NCBI GenBank assembly: GCA_023450745.1
Contig: JAEXGR010000038.1
Location: 1 to 54,030, forward strand
DNA length: 54,030 bases
Source: Synergistota bacterium
GTDB taxonomy: Bacteria > Synergistota > Synergistia > Synergistales > Synergistaceae
Direction of reading: 5' to 3'
In this document: piece after piece, positions 17,280 through 25,136 of the stretch
How positions within the stretch are numbered: the first letter of the stretch is position 1
Layout of the letters: each line of letters begins with the position of its first letter
Program-made: the position numbers and the translations under genes
Notes under the pieces: model-generated
Database searches by the model: none
The model's input: the letters and a program-made list of their open reading frames with translations, nothing else
Told to the model about the DNA's origin: nothing

Positions 17280-18570
17280 AAAAATATTCACGGGACTGCT
17301 GACAGTTCTGGCGTCGCTCTTCGTTTTGTGCGCCTCCTGCGCCTTCGCCGCGGAGACCCTCTCCTTCTGGAACGGGGATGTGAAAAAGGGCGACGTCGCG
17401 ATGCGCCGGAACGGCGCCATGCAGGAGGTCGCCATCGACGAGGTGATCTCGTCGCTCGGCTTCATCCCGAAGACCGACGCCTCCGCGATCATCGTGGTGC
17501 TGGAAGGCAAGAAGATCGAATTCTGGAACGCCTCGAATGTGGTCCGCGCCGCCGGCAGCATCATCAGCTTCCCGCTGCCGGTCAGCAATACAGACGGACA
17601 CTGGTGGGGAGAGGCTAAGTCCGTGGCCTCCGCCTTCGGCCACTTCTACGCCGCGATAGGCAAACCCGCCGCCTTCCGCTGGGGCGAGGCCGCGGCGGCC
17701 GCGCCTAAAGCTGCGGAACAGGAGCCGCAAGCGGCGGTCCGGGCCGCGGAAGAGGCCAAGACGCCGGTCGTGAAGATCCCGCCCGCGGAACCGGCGCCCG
17801 CGCCGCAGAGCGCGGAGCCCGAGGAAAAATATACGCCGGCAGCGCCCGTTGCCGCCTTCAGCGGGAAGCAGCGCCCGATCGTCGTCGTGGACGCGGGCCA
17901 CGGCGGGCATGACCCCGGGGCGGCGGCAAACGGGGTGCGGGAAAAAGACGTCAACCTCAAAGCCGCGCTCCAGCTCGGTGAAACGCTGCGGCAGTATGGG
18001 ATCGACGCGAGACTTACACGCCGGACCGACGTCTATCTGAAGCTCGCGGAGCGCACCGCGTTCGCGAACAAACACGACGCCGACGTCTTCGTCAGCCTCC
18101 ACTGCAACGCGATGCCCAAAGGACGCTCGAGCGTAGCGGGGCTTGAATATTACATCATGGCCCTTCCCTCGGACAAAGACGCGATGAACCTGGCCATCGC
18201 GGAAAACAAAGAAATCTCCGCCGGGGCCGAAAGCGCCGCCGACGTGCAGCGCGCCGACAAAAAGACGCAGCTGCTGCTGAAAATATTGGGAGACATGCAG
18301 CAAAATGATAAAATAAACGAAAGCACCATGCTGGCCGAGGTGATGCACAAAGCGGCGAAGTCGGGCTCCATGCCGATGAGAAAGGTGGCGCAGGCCCCCT
18401 TCTTCGTCCTGCGCGGGGCGGGAATGCCGGCCGTGCTCGTGGAGATGGGATACCTCACCAACGCCGCGGAGGCCAGGAAGCTCAACTCCGCCTCCTACAG
18501 GGAGGCGCTTTGCCGCAGCATCGCGCAGGGGATCGTTCAGTACATCAAAGAGCATCCCACGCAGAGATAG
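17257..18570 (+). CDS. Secreted N-acetylmuramoyl-L-alanine amidase (Amidase_3)
   Basis: The 437-aa precursor has a signal peptide (about 1-35, ending SCAFAA), then a small N-terminal domain that may be AMIN- or copper-amine-oxidase-like. An Ala/Pro/Glu-rich linker (about 145-205) leads into the Amidase_3 catalytic domain. Zinc ligands are visible in VVVDAGHGGHDPGA, REKDVNL and VSLHCNA, and the catalytic Glu in LVEMGYLTN. It cleaves the amide between MurNAc and the stem peptide, probably in the periplasm for cell separation. ATG 17257 follows GGTGG and overlaps pmbA. An interruption of the catalytic domain by a charged helix (about 310-360, AENKEI to MLAEVMHK) resembles the autoinhibitory insertion of AmiA/B/C-type enzymes. 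Confidence 0.9.
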   Translation: MLSLRVNKKIFTGLLTVLASLFVLCASCAFAAETLSFWNGDVKKGDVAMRRNGAMQEVAIDEVISSLGFIPKTDASAIIVVLEGKKIEFWNASNVVRAAGSIISFPLPVSNTDGHWWGEAKSVASAFGHFYAAIGKPAAFRWGEAAAAAPKAAEQEPQAAVRAAEEAKTPVVKIPPAEPAPAPQSAEPEEKYTPAAPVAAFSGKQRPIVVVDAGHGGHDPGAAANGVREKDVNLKAALQLGETLRQYGIDARLTRRTDVYLKLAERTAFANKHDADVFVSLHCNAMPKGRSSVAGLEYYIMALPSDKDAMNLAIAENKEISAGAESAADVQRADKKTQLLLKILGDMQQNDKINESTMLAEVMHKAAKSGSMPMRKVAQAPFFVLRGAGMPAVLVEMGYLTNAAEARKLNSASYREALCRSIAQGIVQYIKEHPTQR

Positions 18571-18612
18571 CGCGGCCGGGAGAGAGGAAAAGACCCATAG
18601 GGAGGACTGTTG

Positions 18613-19482
18613 ATGAGGGATTCTGAGGGAAGACAGCGGCACTTTGTGATCCGCGATAAAAAAGACGAAAGCTACGACTCGCCGGCGGTGCGCCGCCGCG
18701 GCGTCATAAAAGAACGCGAGGAAGAGGCGGAGGAGCTGCTGGAAGAGCCGCGCGCGCCGCGTCCCCGCAAATCGCTGCGCGAGCGCGAAATGGAAGAAGA
18801 GGAAGAACGGCGCGCCGCGCGCCGCGGCAGCGTTAAAAGACGCATAAAAGACGAGGACGACTACGGCTACGAAGACGAAGACGAGGAAGAATACGCTCCC
18901 AAAGCGCCCAAAATCGTCCGTATCTTCGCCTGGGGGGCGCTGATGGTCATCCTCTTCGCCTGCGGCTACCTTGCCACCAACTATTTCTTCAGCTGGTCCG
19001 ACAAAAAGGGCGGCGAACGCATCGGCAGCGTCTACGGCAAAGGGGCCGAGGTCAAAGAATCCGCCGCCACGGAGGGCGTTCCCGTCTCCAATATGAAATA
19101 CACCATCTACGTGCCCGAGGGCGACGGCTTCCAGAGCCGCAGCATCGAGATAACCGGCGGCGGCACGAAAGAAGACGACATCTCAAAGGTCATGTCGATG
19201 TATGTCGACAGCCTGAAAGAGACGAAGGCGCTTGACCCCGCCGCCGCCATCAACGAGCTCTTCCAGAGCGGCGACTGGCTCTATATCAACATGACCCCCT
19301 CCTTCCAGAGCTCGCTCAAGAGTCTGGGCAAAGCCAAGGCCGAGCGTCTGCTCAGCGGATTCGTCAAAACGGCGCGGGAGAACTTCCCGCCGCTGCGGAA
19401 GATAAAATTCTACATAAACGCTAAAGAGATCGCCGATAAAAACCCCGTGGACCTCACCCAGCCCTGGGAAAGGGCCGACTGA
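18613..19482 (+). CDS. GerMN-domain membrane protein
   Basis: The 289-aa protein has a highly charged cytoplasmic N-terminus (about residues 1-95, long Glu/Arg and Asp/Glu runs). One membrane helix (about 98-120) follows, then an external GerMN domain (about 155-285) with KYTIYVPEGDGF, LDPAAAINELFQSG and a closing KIKFYINAKEIADK. GerMN domains occur in spore germination protein GerM and in non-spore-formers next to cell-wall amidases, where they are thought to act at the envelope. The amidase lies 40 bases upstream and rph starts 1 base after the stop. ATG 18613 follows GGGAGGA. Confidence 0.85.
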   Translation: MRDSEGRQRHFVIRDKKDESYDSPAVRRRGVIKEREEEAEELLEEPRAPRPRKSLREREMEEEEERRAARRGSVKRRIKDEDDYGYEDEDEEEYAPKAPKIVRIFAWGALMVILFACGYLATNYFFSWSDKKGGERIGSVYGKGAEVKESAATEGVPVSNMKYTIYVPEGDGFQSRSIEITGGGTKEDDISKVMSMYVDSLKETKALDPAAAINELFQSGDWLYINMTPSFQSSLKSLGKAKAERLLSGFVKTARENFPPLRKIKFYINAKEIADKNPVDLTQPWERAD

Positions 19483-19483
19483 G

Positions 19484-20248
19484 ATGCCGGAACTGATTCG
19501 CATAGACGGGCGCGGCGCCGGCTCGCTGCGTCCTGTCCTTCTTGAACGCGCCGTCAGCCGCTACGCCGAGGGGTCGGCGTTTATCAAGTGGGGCAATACC
19601 CACGTGCTCTGCACCGCCTCGGTCGACGAAAAAATCCCTCCCTTCATGCGCGGCTCCGGCAACGGCTGGATCACCGCGGAATACGCGATGCTCCCGCGCT
19701 CGACGCACCAGCGCAGCCCGCGCGACATCAGCAAGGGAAAACAGAACGCGCGCGGCAGCGAGATACAGCGGCTCATCGGCCGTTCCCTGCGCGCGGCGGT
19801 GGATATGACGAAACTTGGCGAACGGACGGTCACCATCGACTGCGACGTGATTCAGGCCGACGGCGGCACCCGTACCGCCGCCATCACCGCGGGATTTGTC
19901 GCCCTCTTCGACGCGCTGCGCTGGCTTCGCGAAAGTGGCCGGATACCAGCCATACCGCTGAAAAACCAGATTGCCGCCGTCAGCGTCGGCAAAGTGGCGG
20001 GGACGCCGATGCTCGACCTCTGCTACGAAGAGGACTCGACGGCGGAGGTGGACGCGAACCTCGTCATGACCGGAAGCGGCGACTTCATCGAACTCCAGGG
20101 CACGGGAGAGGGCGGCTCCTTCTCATACGCGGAGCTTGCGCAGATAATAGACCTCGGCTGGAGCGGCATCTCGGACATCCACCAGAAACAGCGCGAAGCG
20201 CTGGCGCTCAGCGAAGAAGAAGAGGCGCTGTTTGAAAAATGCAGATGA
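19484..20248 (+). CDS. rph: Ribonuclease PH
   Basis: The 254-aa phosphorolytic 3'-5' exoribonuclease trims tRNA 3' ends. The sequence shows the family blocks R.DGRGAGSLRPV, HVLCTASVDEKIPPF, AEYAMLPRSTHQRSPRD, RSLRAAVDM and the phosphate- and metal-site region CDVIQADGGTRTAAITAG, followed by DLCYEEDS and VMTGSGDFIELQGTGE. Length and motif spacing are normal. It sits in the order GerMN-rph-rdgB, which mirrors gerM-rph-ysnA in Bacillus, and overlaps rdgB by 10 bases. Confidence 0.96.
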   Translation: MPELIRIDGRGAGSLRPVLLERAVSRYAEGSAFIKWGNTHVLCTASVDEKIPPFMRGSGNGWITAEYAMLPRSTHQRSPRDISKGKQNARGSEIQRLIGRSLRAAVDMTKLGERTVTIDCDVIQADGGTRTAAITAGFVALFDALRWLRESGRIPAIPLKNQIAAVSVGKVAGTPMLDLCYEEDSTAEVDANLVMTGSGDFIELQGTGEGGSFSYAELAQIIDLGWSGISDIHQKQREALALSEEEEALFEKCR

Positions 20249-20844
20249 TATTAGCGAGCACCAACCGCGGAAAATACCGCGAGATGAAGGCGCAGCTCGA
20301 ACCGCTGGGGATAGAACTGCTCTTCGGCGGGGACTTTGAAAAGCCGCTTGACGTAGACGAAACGGGAGAGAGCTACGCGGAAAACGCGCTGCTCAAGGCC
20401 CGCGCCTGGGCCGCGGCCGCGGGACTGCCGGCGCTGGCCGACGACAGCGGCCTGGAAGCCGCCGCGCTGGGCGGAGCGCCGGGAATACATTCCGCGCGCG
20501 CCGCGGCAGGCAGCGACCGCGACCGGATGTACTGGCTGCTTGGCGAAATGAAAGACAAGCAGGACTGCCGCGCGCGCTTTGCCTGCGCCATCGCCGTCGT
20601 CTTCCCGCGAAAAGACGAGCCGCTCGTCGTGACGAAATACTGCTCAGGGCGGCTGACGCGGGAGCCGGCGGGAGAATCCGGCTTCGGCTACGACCCGATA
20701 TTCGTTCCCGACGGCTTTGATAAAACCTTCGCCGAACTCGGCGACGAAATAAAAAATAAAATTTCTCACCGCGCAATGGCCGTAAAAGGTATAGCCGAAA
20801 TGCTCATACCTGTGGTACAATCATACGCTGTACGTGGTATGTAA
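20239..20844 (+). CDS. rdgB: XTP/dITP diphosphatase (non-canonical purine NTP pyrophosphatase)
   Basis: The 201-aa Ham1/RdgB-family protein removes dITP and XTP from the nucleotide pool. The motifs are ILASTNRGKYREMKAQL at the N-terminus, ETGESYAENALLKARAWA, ADDSGLEAAALGGAPG, GFGYDPIFVPDG and the terminal KNKISHRAMA. The start overlaps the end of rph by 10 bases, which supports coupled translation. It is the last gene of the packed run that begins with the YfcE-type gene. Confidence 0.95.
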   Translation: MQMILASTNRGKYREMKAQLEPLGIELLFGGDFEKPLDVDETGESYAENALLKARAWAAAAGLPALADDSGLEAAALGGAPGIHSARAAAGSDRDRMYWLLGEMKDKQDCRARFACAIAVVFPRKDEPLVVTKYCSGRLTREPAGESGFGYDPIFVPDGFDKTFAELGDEIKNKISHRAMAVKGIAEMLIPVVQSYAVRGM

Positions 20845-20905
20845 AATACTAGGGCGAAGCCGTGGCTTTTGCCTCTTTATTTAGAAAACTTTGGAGGTGT
20901 GGTTT

Positions 20906-21136
20906 GTGAAAATTATTCTTGGAATAATTCACATCCTTGTTTGTCTCGCACTCATTGCTGTCGTAATGATGCAGCACAGAAAATCAGGCGGCTTTACCGG
21001 CTCCTTCGGCGGCGGCGGTACGCAGGCCGACATGAATAACGGCACCTGGCAGCGCATGTCCGGCCTCACGAAGGTCACGGCGGTGCTCATGGGAGCCTTC
21101 ATGGTTATCTCGATACTCCAGGTTGTAGTCAGATAG
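20906..21136 (+). CDS. secG: Preprotein translocase subunit SecG
   Basis: The 76-aa protein has two membrane helices (about 3-22 and 52-72) joined by the SecG loop QHRKSGGFTGSFGGG, which matches the family signature of a short basic segment followed by a Gly/Ser/Phe run. SecG assists SecYE in protein export. GTG 20906 is preceded by GGAGGTGTGG. It lies between rdgB and pncB with short gaps, so it is probably part of a longer transcript. Confidence 0.93.
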   Translation: MKIILGIIHILVCLALIAVVMMQHRKSGGFTGSFGGGGTQADMNNGTWQRMSGLTKVTAVLMGAFMVISILQVVVR

Positions 21137-21148
21137 CAGGACAGCGAT

Positions 21149-22192
21149 ATGACCTTAAAACCCCTGGACGGCCAGAAAGACATCGCCTCCTACGAGCACA
21201 TTGACGGGCGCCTCTTCTCCGCGACCCATGAGGAAATTCTTACTGGCTGGACGACAGACATCTACTTTCTCAAAACGCGCGACGTCCTGAGATCCGCGGG
21301 ACTCCTCGACACCCCCGTAGTCGCCGAAGTATTCACCCGCAAGCCGGGCACCTTCGCCGGCGCGGAAGAAGTCCTCAACCTCTTCCGTAAACTGCCGCGC
21401 CCGCCGCAGGTAGAGACGCTCGCCGAGGGCGAAAGCTTCGAGGCGAAAGAAGTCCTGATGCGCATCACCGGCACCTACGAATCCTTCGGCCTCTACGAGA
21501 CCGTCCTTCTGGGCATGCTCGCCTCGTCTACCGGCTGGGCCACGGCCGCCAAAGAATGCGTGGCGGCGGCGGAGGGCAGAAGCGTCCTCTGCTTCGGCGC
21601 GCGCCACGTCCATCCCGCCATCGCCCCCGTAATGGAGCGCGCGGCGAAAATCGCCGGCTGCAGCGCGATGAGCTGCATCCTGGCGGCAAAACTCTGCGGC
21701 GAAGAACCCAAAGGCACGGTGCCGCACGCGGCGATCCTGATGGTCGGCGACACGGTGAAACTGGCGAAACTCTATGACGCGCAGGTCCCCGCGGAAGAGC
21801 CGCGAATCGTCCTCGTAGACACCTTCAAGGACGAGGCGGAAGAGACGATGCGGGTCGCGGAGGCCCTTGGCGACAAGCTTTCCGGCATCCGCCTCGACAC
21901 CCCCGGCGAACGCGGCGGCGTCACCCCCGACCTGGTGCGCGAAATCCGCTGGCGGCTTGACACTGCGGGCTTTGACAAAGTGCAGATAATCGCGACGGGC
22001 GGCCTGACCCCCGAACGCATCAAAATCATGAACGAAGCGGGCGCGGACGTCTATGGCGTCGGTAGCTACATCACCAGCGGCGCGCAGCGTGACATGACGA
22101 TGGACATAAAAATGGTAAACGGCAGGCCGATCGCGAAGCGAGGCCGTCTGCCGGGAATAATACCGAACCCGAAGCTTAAACGCGCGCTCTAG
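21149..22192 (+). CDS. pncB: Nicotinate phosphoribosyltransferase
   Basis: The 347-aa enzyme condenses nicotinate with PRPP for NAD salvage. Family features are TDIYFLKTRDVL near the N-terminus, ASSTGWATAAKECV, FGARHVHPAIAP, a long TIM-like half with VDTFKDEAEE, GIRLDTPGERGGVTPD, IIATGGLTPERI and GVGSYITSG for phosphate binding. The length is that of the shorter subfamily found in many anaerobes and archaea. It starts 12 bases after secG. Confidence 0.9.
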   Translation: MTLKPLDGQKDIASYEHIDGRLFSATHEEILTGWTTDIYFLKTRDVLRSAGLLDTPVVAEVFTRKPGTFAGAEEVLNLFRKLPRPPQVETLAEGESFEAKEVLMRITGTYESFGLYETVLLGMLASSTGWATAAKECVAAAEGRSVLCFGARHVHPAIAPVMERAAKIAGCSAMSCILAAKLCGEEPKGTVPHAAILMVGDTVKLAKLYDAQVPAEEPRIVLVDTFKDEAEETMRVAEALGDKLSGIRLDTPGERGGVTPDLVREIRWRLDTAGFDKVQIIATGGLTPERIKIMNEAGADVYGVGSYITSGAQRDMTMDIKMVNGRPIAKRGRLPGIIPNPKLKRAL

Positions 22193-22200
22193 CCCCGCCG

Positions 22201-22285
22201 CCCGGCTCTCCCCCACGACCGCCGGGAGCGTCTCCCCTGCCGGCGCCCGAAGTTACGTAAGGGCGCGTATGCCACGGCAGAAGGG
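22201..22285 (+). promoter_or_regulatory. Structured leader before rplM-rpsI
   Basis: Two stem-loops precede rplM. The first pairs CCCGGC (22201-22206) with GCCGGG (22221-22226). The second pairs GCGCCC with GGGCGC around 12 bases (22243-22266) and extends by CTGCCG with CGGCAG (22237-22242 with 22275-22280) and a further CCC/GGG across a bulge. The position suggests either the end of the pncB transcript or an autoregulatory ribosomal-protein leader. I cannot match it to a known leader family. Confidence 0.4.
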
Positions 22286-22365
22286 AATCGGTAGAAAGCG
22301 CTTTGAGATATAAAACGAAAAAATAAAACAAAGAATTAGACTCTCTTTCTTAAGGAGGAAGATCC

Positions 22366-22800
22366 ATGATAGGCACACGTTCCTTCATGGCCAAAGGTGA
22401 AGAAGTCGAGCGTAAATGGTACATCATCGACGCGGAAAACAAGCCCCTTGGCCGTCTCGCAGTACAGGTAGCCCGTATACTCTCAGGCAAGCACAAGCCC
22501 ACCTACACCCCCCACGTGGACACCGGTGACTTTGTGGTCGTCATCAACGCCGGGAAAGTCGGACTCACCGGCAATAAACTTACCCAGTCCACCATCGCCA
22601 GACACACGGGACACCCCGGCGGACTCAAAGTCCTCACCTACAAACAGGTTCTCGAGAGCCGTCCCGAGCGCCTCGTTGAGCGCGTGGTATGGGGCATGCT
22701 CCCGAAGACCAAGCTTGGCCGCGACATGTACCGTAAACTCAAAGTGTACGCCGGCGCGGCGCATCCGCACGCGGCCCAGAAGCCCGAGCAGATAGACTAA
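22366..22800 (+). CDS. rplM: 50S ribosomal protein L13
   Basis: The 144-aa product matches L13 throughout: KWYIIDAENKPLGRLAVQVA, LSGKHKPTYTPHVDTGDFVVVINA, HTGHPGGL and the conserved VWGMLPKTKLGRDMYRKLKVYAG before the end. It has a strong AAGGAGGAAG ribosome binding site and is followed 18 bases later by rpsI, the universal partner. Confidence 0.98.
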   Translation: MIGTRSFMAKGEEVERKWYIIDAENKPLGRLAVQVARILSGKHKPTYTPHVDTGDFVVVINAGKVGLTGNKLTQSTIARHTGHPGGLKVLTYKQVLESRPERLVERVVWGMLPKTKLGRDMYRKLKVYAGAAHPHAAQKPEQID

Positions 22801-22818
22801 GGATAGGGGTGGAATAAA

Positions 22819-23214
22819 ATGGCAGATAAAAAATTTCTTTGGGGAACAGGCAGAAGAAAGAACGCTATCGCCCGCGTGCGCATTTGCGAGGGCACGGGCC
22901 AGTTCCTCATCAACAATCGTGAAGTAAAAGACTACCTTCCCCGCTTCTACTGGGCCTCGCAGGCCGTAGAGCCTCTTTCGGCGGCGGGCGTCGAAGGCAA
23001 GATAGACGTCTTTGTGAATGCCCACGGCGGCGGCCTCACGGGCCAGGCCGGAGCCATCCGCCTCGGCGTCGCGCGCGCGCTGCTAAAGATGTATCCCAAC
23101 GTGCGCCCCGTGCTCAAGAAAGCCGGACTCCTGACCCGCGACTCCCGTATGGTCGAGCGCAAAAAGGTCGGACTCAAAGGCGCGCGCGCGAACAAGCAGT
23201 TCTCAAAGCGTTAA
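22819..23214 (+). CDS. rpsI: 30S ribosomal protein S9
   Basis: The 131-aa product matches S9: GTGRRKNAIARVRI at the start, GGGLTGQAGAIRLGVARAL in the centre and a basic tail KKAGLLTRDSRMVERKKVGLKGARANKQFSKR-type sequence ending in KR, which reaches the ribosomal P site. It is cotranscribed with rplM and closed by a terminator. Confidence 0.98.
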   Translation: MADKKFLWGTGRRKNAIARVRICEGTGQFLINNREVKDYLPRFYWASQAVEPLSAAGVEGKIDVFVNAHGGGLTGQAGAIRLGVARALLKMYPNVRPVLKKAGLLTRDSRMVERKKVGLKGARANKQFSKR

Positions 23215-23245
23215 TCGCGCAAAACCCTTTACAGCTCAAAAGCCA

Positions 23246-23275
23246 CAGGCCGCCCGCGTCGGGCGGCCTGTTTTC
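23246..23275 (+). terminator. Terminator of rplM-rpsI
   Basis: CAGGCCGCCCG pairs perfectly with CGGGCGGCCTG around a 3-base loop, followed by TTTT, 32 bases after the rpsI stop. Confidence 0.9.
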
Positions 23276-23445
23276 GTCGTTGAATCCGTATTTTTCCCGT
23301 GCCGCGCCCCGCCGCCCGCCGCTGCCGCTTACGCCTCCCGTGCGGTACGCTGTAAATCAACATCTAAACGGGCCATGCCGGCCGCCATTTTTCACAGCGT
23401 AGCCGAGAGGGCCGGCGGTCAAAATGTCAAACGGGAGGTAACCGA

Positions 23446-24537
23446 ATGAAAAAGAAAACAATGCTCGCGGCGCTCATACTGATCTGCGCGGGGGCGCTGC
23501 CATACGCACAGAAAGAGGCGGAGGCGGCAAAAAACCCCGCCGCCTACCTTGCCACGAAGGCGCAGCGCGAATCGGCAGCGACGCTGAGGGATATCGACGG
23601 CGGCAAACTCTACACGATGGACTACACGGCGGACTATAAACTGAACGAGATGCTGCGGGCCAACGCAGACGACGTGCGCTCCTGCGTCGCGTTTATCCGG
23701 GAAAACCTGCTGAAAGGCGCCCCGCTGATCACTCCCGCTATCGACGCCGGGTGTAGCGCCTTTACCGCCAAAACGGCGGGCGGACGGGTCCTTTACGGGC
23801 GCAATTTCGACTACAAGATGGAGATGACGGCGGTGCTGCTCCGCACCGCTCCCAAAGACGGTTACCTGTCCATCGGGCTTGTCGACGCGGGCTGGCTAAA
23901 CTACGGCATCGGCAGCCTCAGCGACGGCAGGGCGGACCTCTCCATGACCGTCGCCTTTCCCTACATGGTCATGGACGGCATGAACGAAAAAGGGCTGGCC
24001 GTCAGCGTGCTCAAACTCGACGGCGAACCGGCACGGCAGCGCTCGGGGAAGCGCCGTATCATGACCTCCGTGGCGCTGCGCCTGATGCTTGACCGCGCCG
24101 CTACCGTGGACGAGGCGGTCTCCCTGCTGGATGGATATGACATGTACTCCGCGATGCCCGACGCCGACTTTCACTTTCTCGCCGCGGACGCTTCCGGGCG
24201 CAGCGTGGTCATAGAATATAGCGCCGGCAAAATGTCGGTCTTGGACGCGAACTATGTCACAAACTTCTACCTCGATCCCGCGATGAAGGGACAGGGCAAG
24301 GGCAAAGACCGCTACGAGATATTGAAATCGGTCCTGGCTTTCAAAAAGGACATCCTCTCGGAAAAAGAGGCGATGGCGCTGCTTGCGCTGGTCAGCCAGC
24401 CCGAGACGGAAGAATCGACAAGCATGACCCAATGGTCGGTGGTTTACGACCTGACCGGCCTGAAGGCGACGGTGGCCATTCGCCGCGATTATACAAAACT
24501 TTTCCACTTTGCGCCGAACGACCTGGACGGAAATTAG
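23446..24537 (+). CDS. Secreted linear amide C-N hydrolase (choloylglycine hydrolase / acyltransferase-like)
   Basis: The 363-aa precursor has a signal peptide (about residues 1-28) and a further stretch of about 75 residues before the putative nucleophile Cys103 in DAGCSAFTAKT. RVLYGRNFDYK follows, the Arg-Asn-Phe-Asp block typical of the Ntn family that includes bile salt hydrolase, penicillin V acylase and acid-ceramidase-like enzymes. Later come DGMNEKGLAVSVLKL and MTQWSVVYDLTG, also family features. By analogy, self-cleavage would expose Cys103 as the new N-terminus. The substrate (bile salt, N-acyl amino acid, lactam or peptide) cannot be decided from sequence. GGGAGG precedes the ATG. 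It is probably monocistronic, since the ribosomal terminator lies upstream and a long non-coding stretch follows. Confidence 0.78.
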   Translation: MKKKTMLAALILICAGALPYAQKEAEAAKNPAAYLATKAQRESAATLRDIDGGKLYTMDYTADYKLNEMLRANADDVRSCVAFIRENLLKGAPLITPAIDAGCSAFTAKTAGGRVLYGRNFDYKMEMTAVLLRTAPKDGYLSIGLVDAGWLNYGIGSLSDGRADLSMTVAFPYMVMDGMNEKGLAVSVLKLDGEPARQRSGKRRIMTSVALRLMLDRAATVDEAVSLLDGYDMYSAMPDADFHFLAADASGRSVVIEYSAGKMSVLDANYVTNFYLDPAMKGQGKGKDRYEILKSVLAFKKDILSEKEAMALLALVSQPETEESTSMTQWSVVYDLTGLKATVAIRRDYTKLFHFAPNDLDGN

Positions 24538-24603
24538 CGCCGCCGGCAAAACTGAAGCTAACGCCGCGTTTCTCTGCGGAATAATTTTTTATTTGGACAA
24601 AAT

Positions 24604-24664
24604 AGTGGCAAAGTAGTATCCGCTGACGGCAGCCTGTGCCGCCAGCGGATACTACTTTGCCACT
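24604..24664. repeat. 61-nt near-perfect palindrome
   Basis: Arms 24604-24625 and 24643-24664 (AGTGGCAAAGTAGTATCCGCTG and its exact complement in inverse order, 22 bp) enclose a second perfect 5-bp stem CGGCA/TGCCG with a 5-base loop. The only mismatch is one A/C pair. No T run follows, so a simple terminator is not obvious, although the element lies 67 bases after the hydrolase stop. It could be a small MITE, a cruciform-forming site or a structured RNA. Confidence 0.85.
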
Positions 24665-25136
24665 GGCCTTTTGATAACATAGACTCGCTGGGCAAGTTTA
24701 AAATAGGTGAGGATAGGGTATTAATGATAAAAGGCGATATGTGTAGTTTAATTTTATTGCAACTTTGTTGCGGGGGGGGGGCGCTCCCACGCAGGCGTGA
24801 TACCCATAAGGTTTTATTCTTACCAGATTTTTTTATTCTTAGCCGGTTTACTTTTCCAAAAACGAAAAAAGATACAAAAACAGGAGCCGCCATTCATCTA
24901 TGGACGCGTTGTACCACCAAGCGTGTTTTTTGTGCCTGCCGGAGTCCCACCTGCTCAGCCGGATCTGCATTTGCGCTGGGCTTTTAATATTATTTGTTCA
25001 ACTTTATTTTAAAGGAATGCGCTTGCTTGTTAAAGTTTGAAGACTTAACGGATCGCTTTACAGCGTATATTGCCCGCTTTCTTTTCTTCGTTTATACCTG
25101 TGAGGCGGTAAGCGCGACTGGTCAGGAGGATGTATT
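24665..25136. other. Long AT-rich upstream region of the autotransporter
   Basis: Apart from the poly-G tract, I see no gene here that I can defend. Short frames exist (for example 24797-25012) but have no ribosome binding site and no recognisable product. The composition is AT-rich compared with most of the window, and no clear -35/-10 pair for the autotransporter can be picked out. Confidence 0.4.
24772..24781. repeat. Run of ten G upstream of the autotransporter
   Basis: A homopolymer of ten G follows GTTGC, 355 bases before the autotransporter start, in otherwise AT-rich DNA. Such tracts are prone to slipped-strand change in length. No credible coding frame spans it. Confidence 0.85.

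Noticed and set aside
17263..18642. Long antisense open frame (459 codons) opposite the amidase
   Set aside because: Composition is that of a shadow frame, and the amidase has catalytic motifs in order on the other strand.
21155..22216. Antisense open frame (353 codons) opposite pncB
   Set aside because: Shadow of a GC-rich gene; no domain, no start signal.
24724..24987. Open frame of 87 codons running through the poly-G tract
   Set aside because: No ribosome binding site, odd composition (Cys/Arg runs) and no recognisable domain; the frame depends on the homopolymer length.
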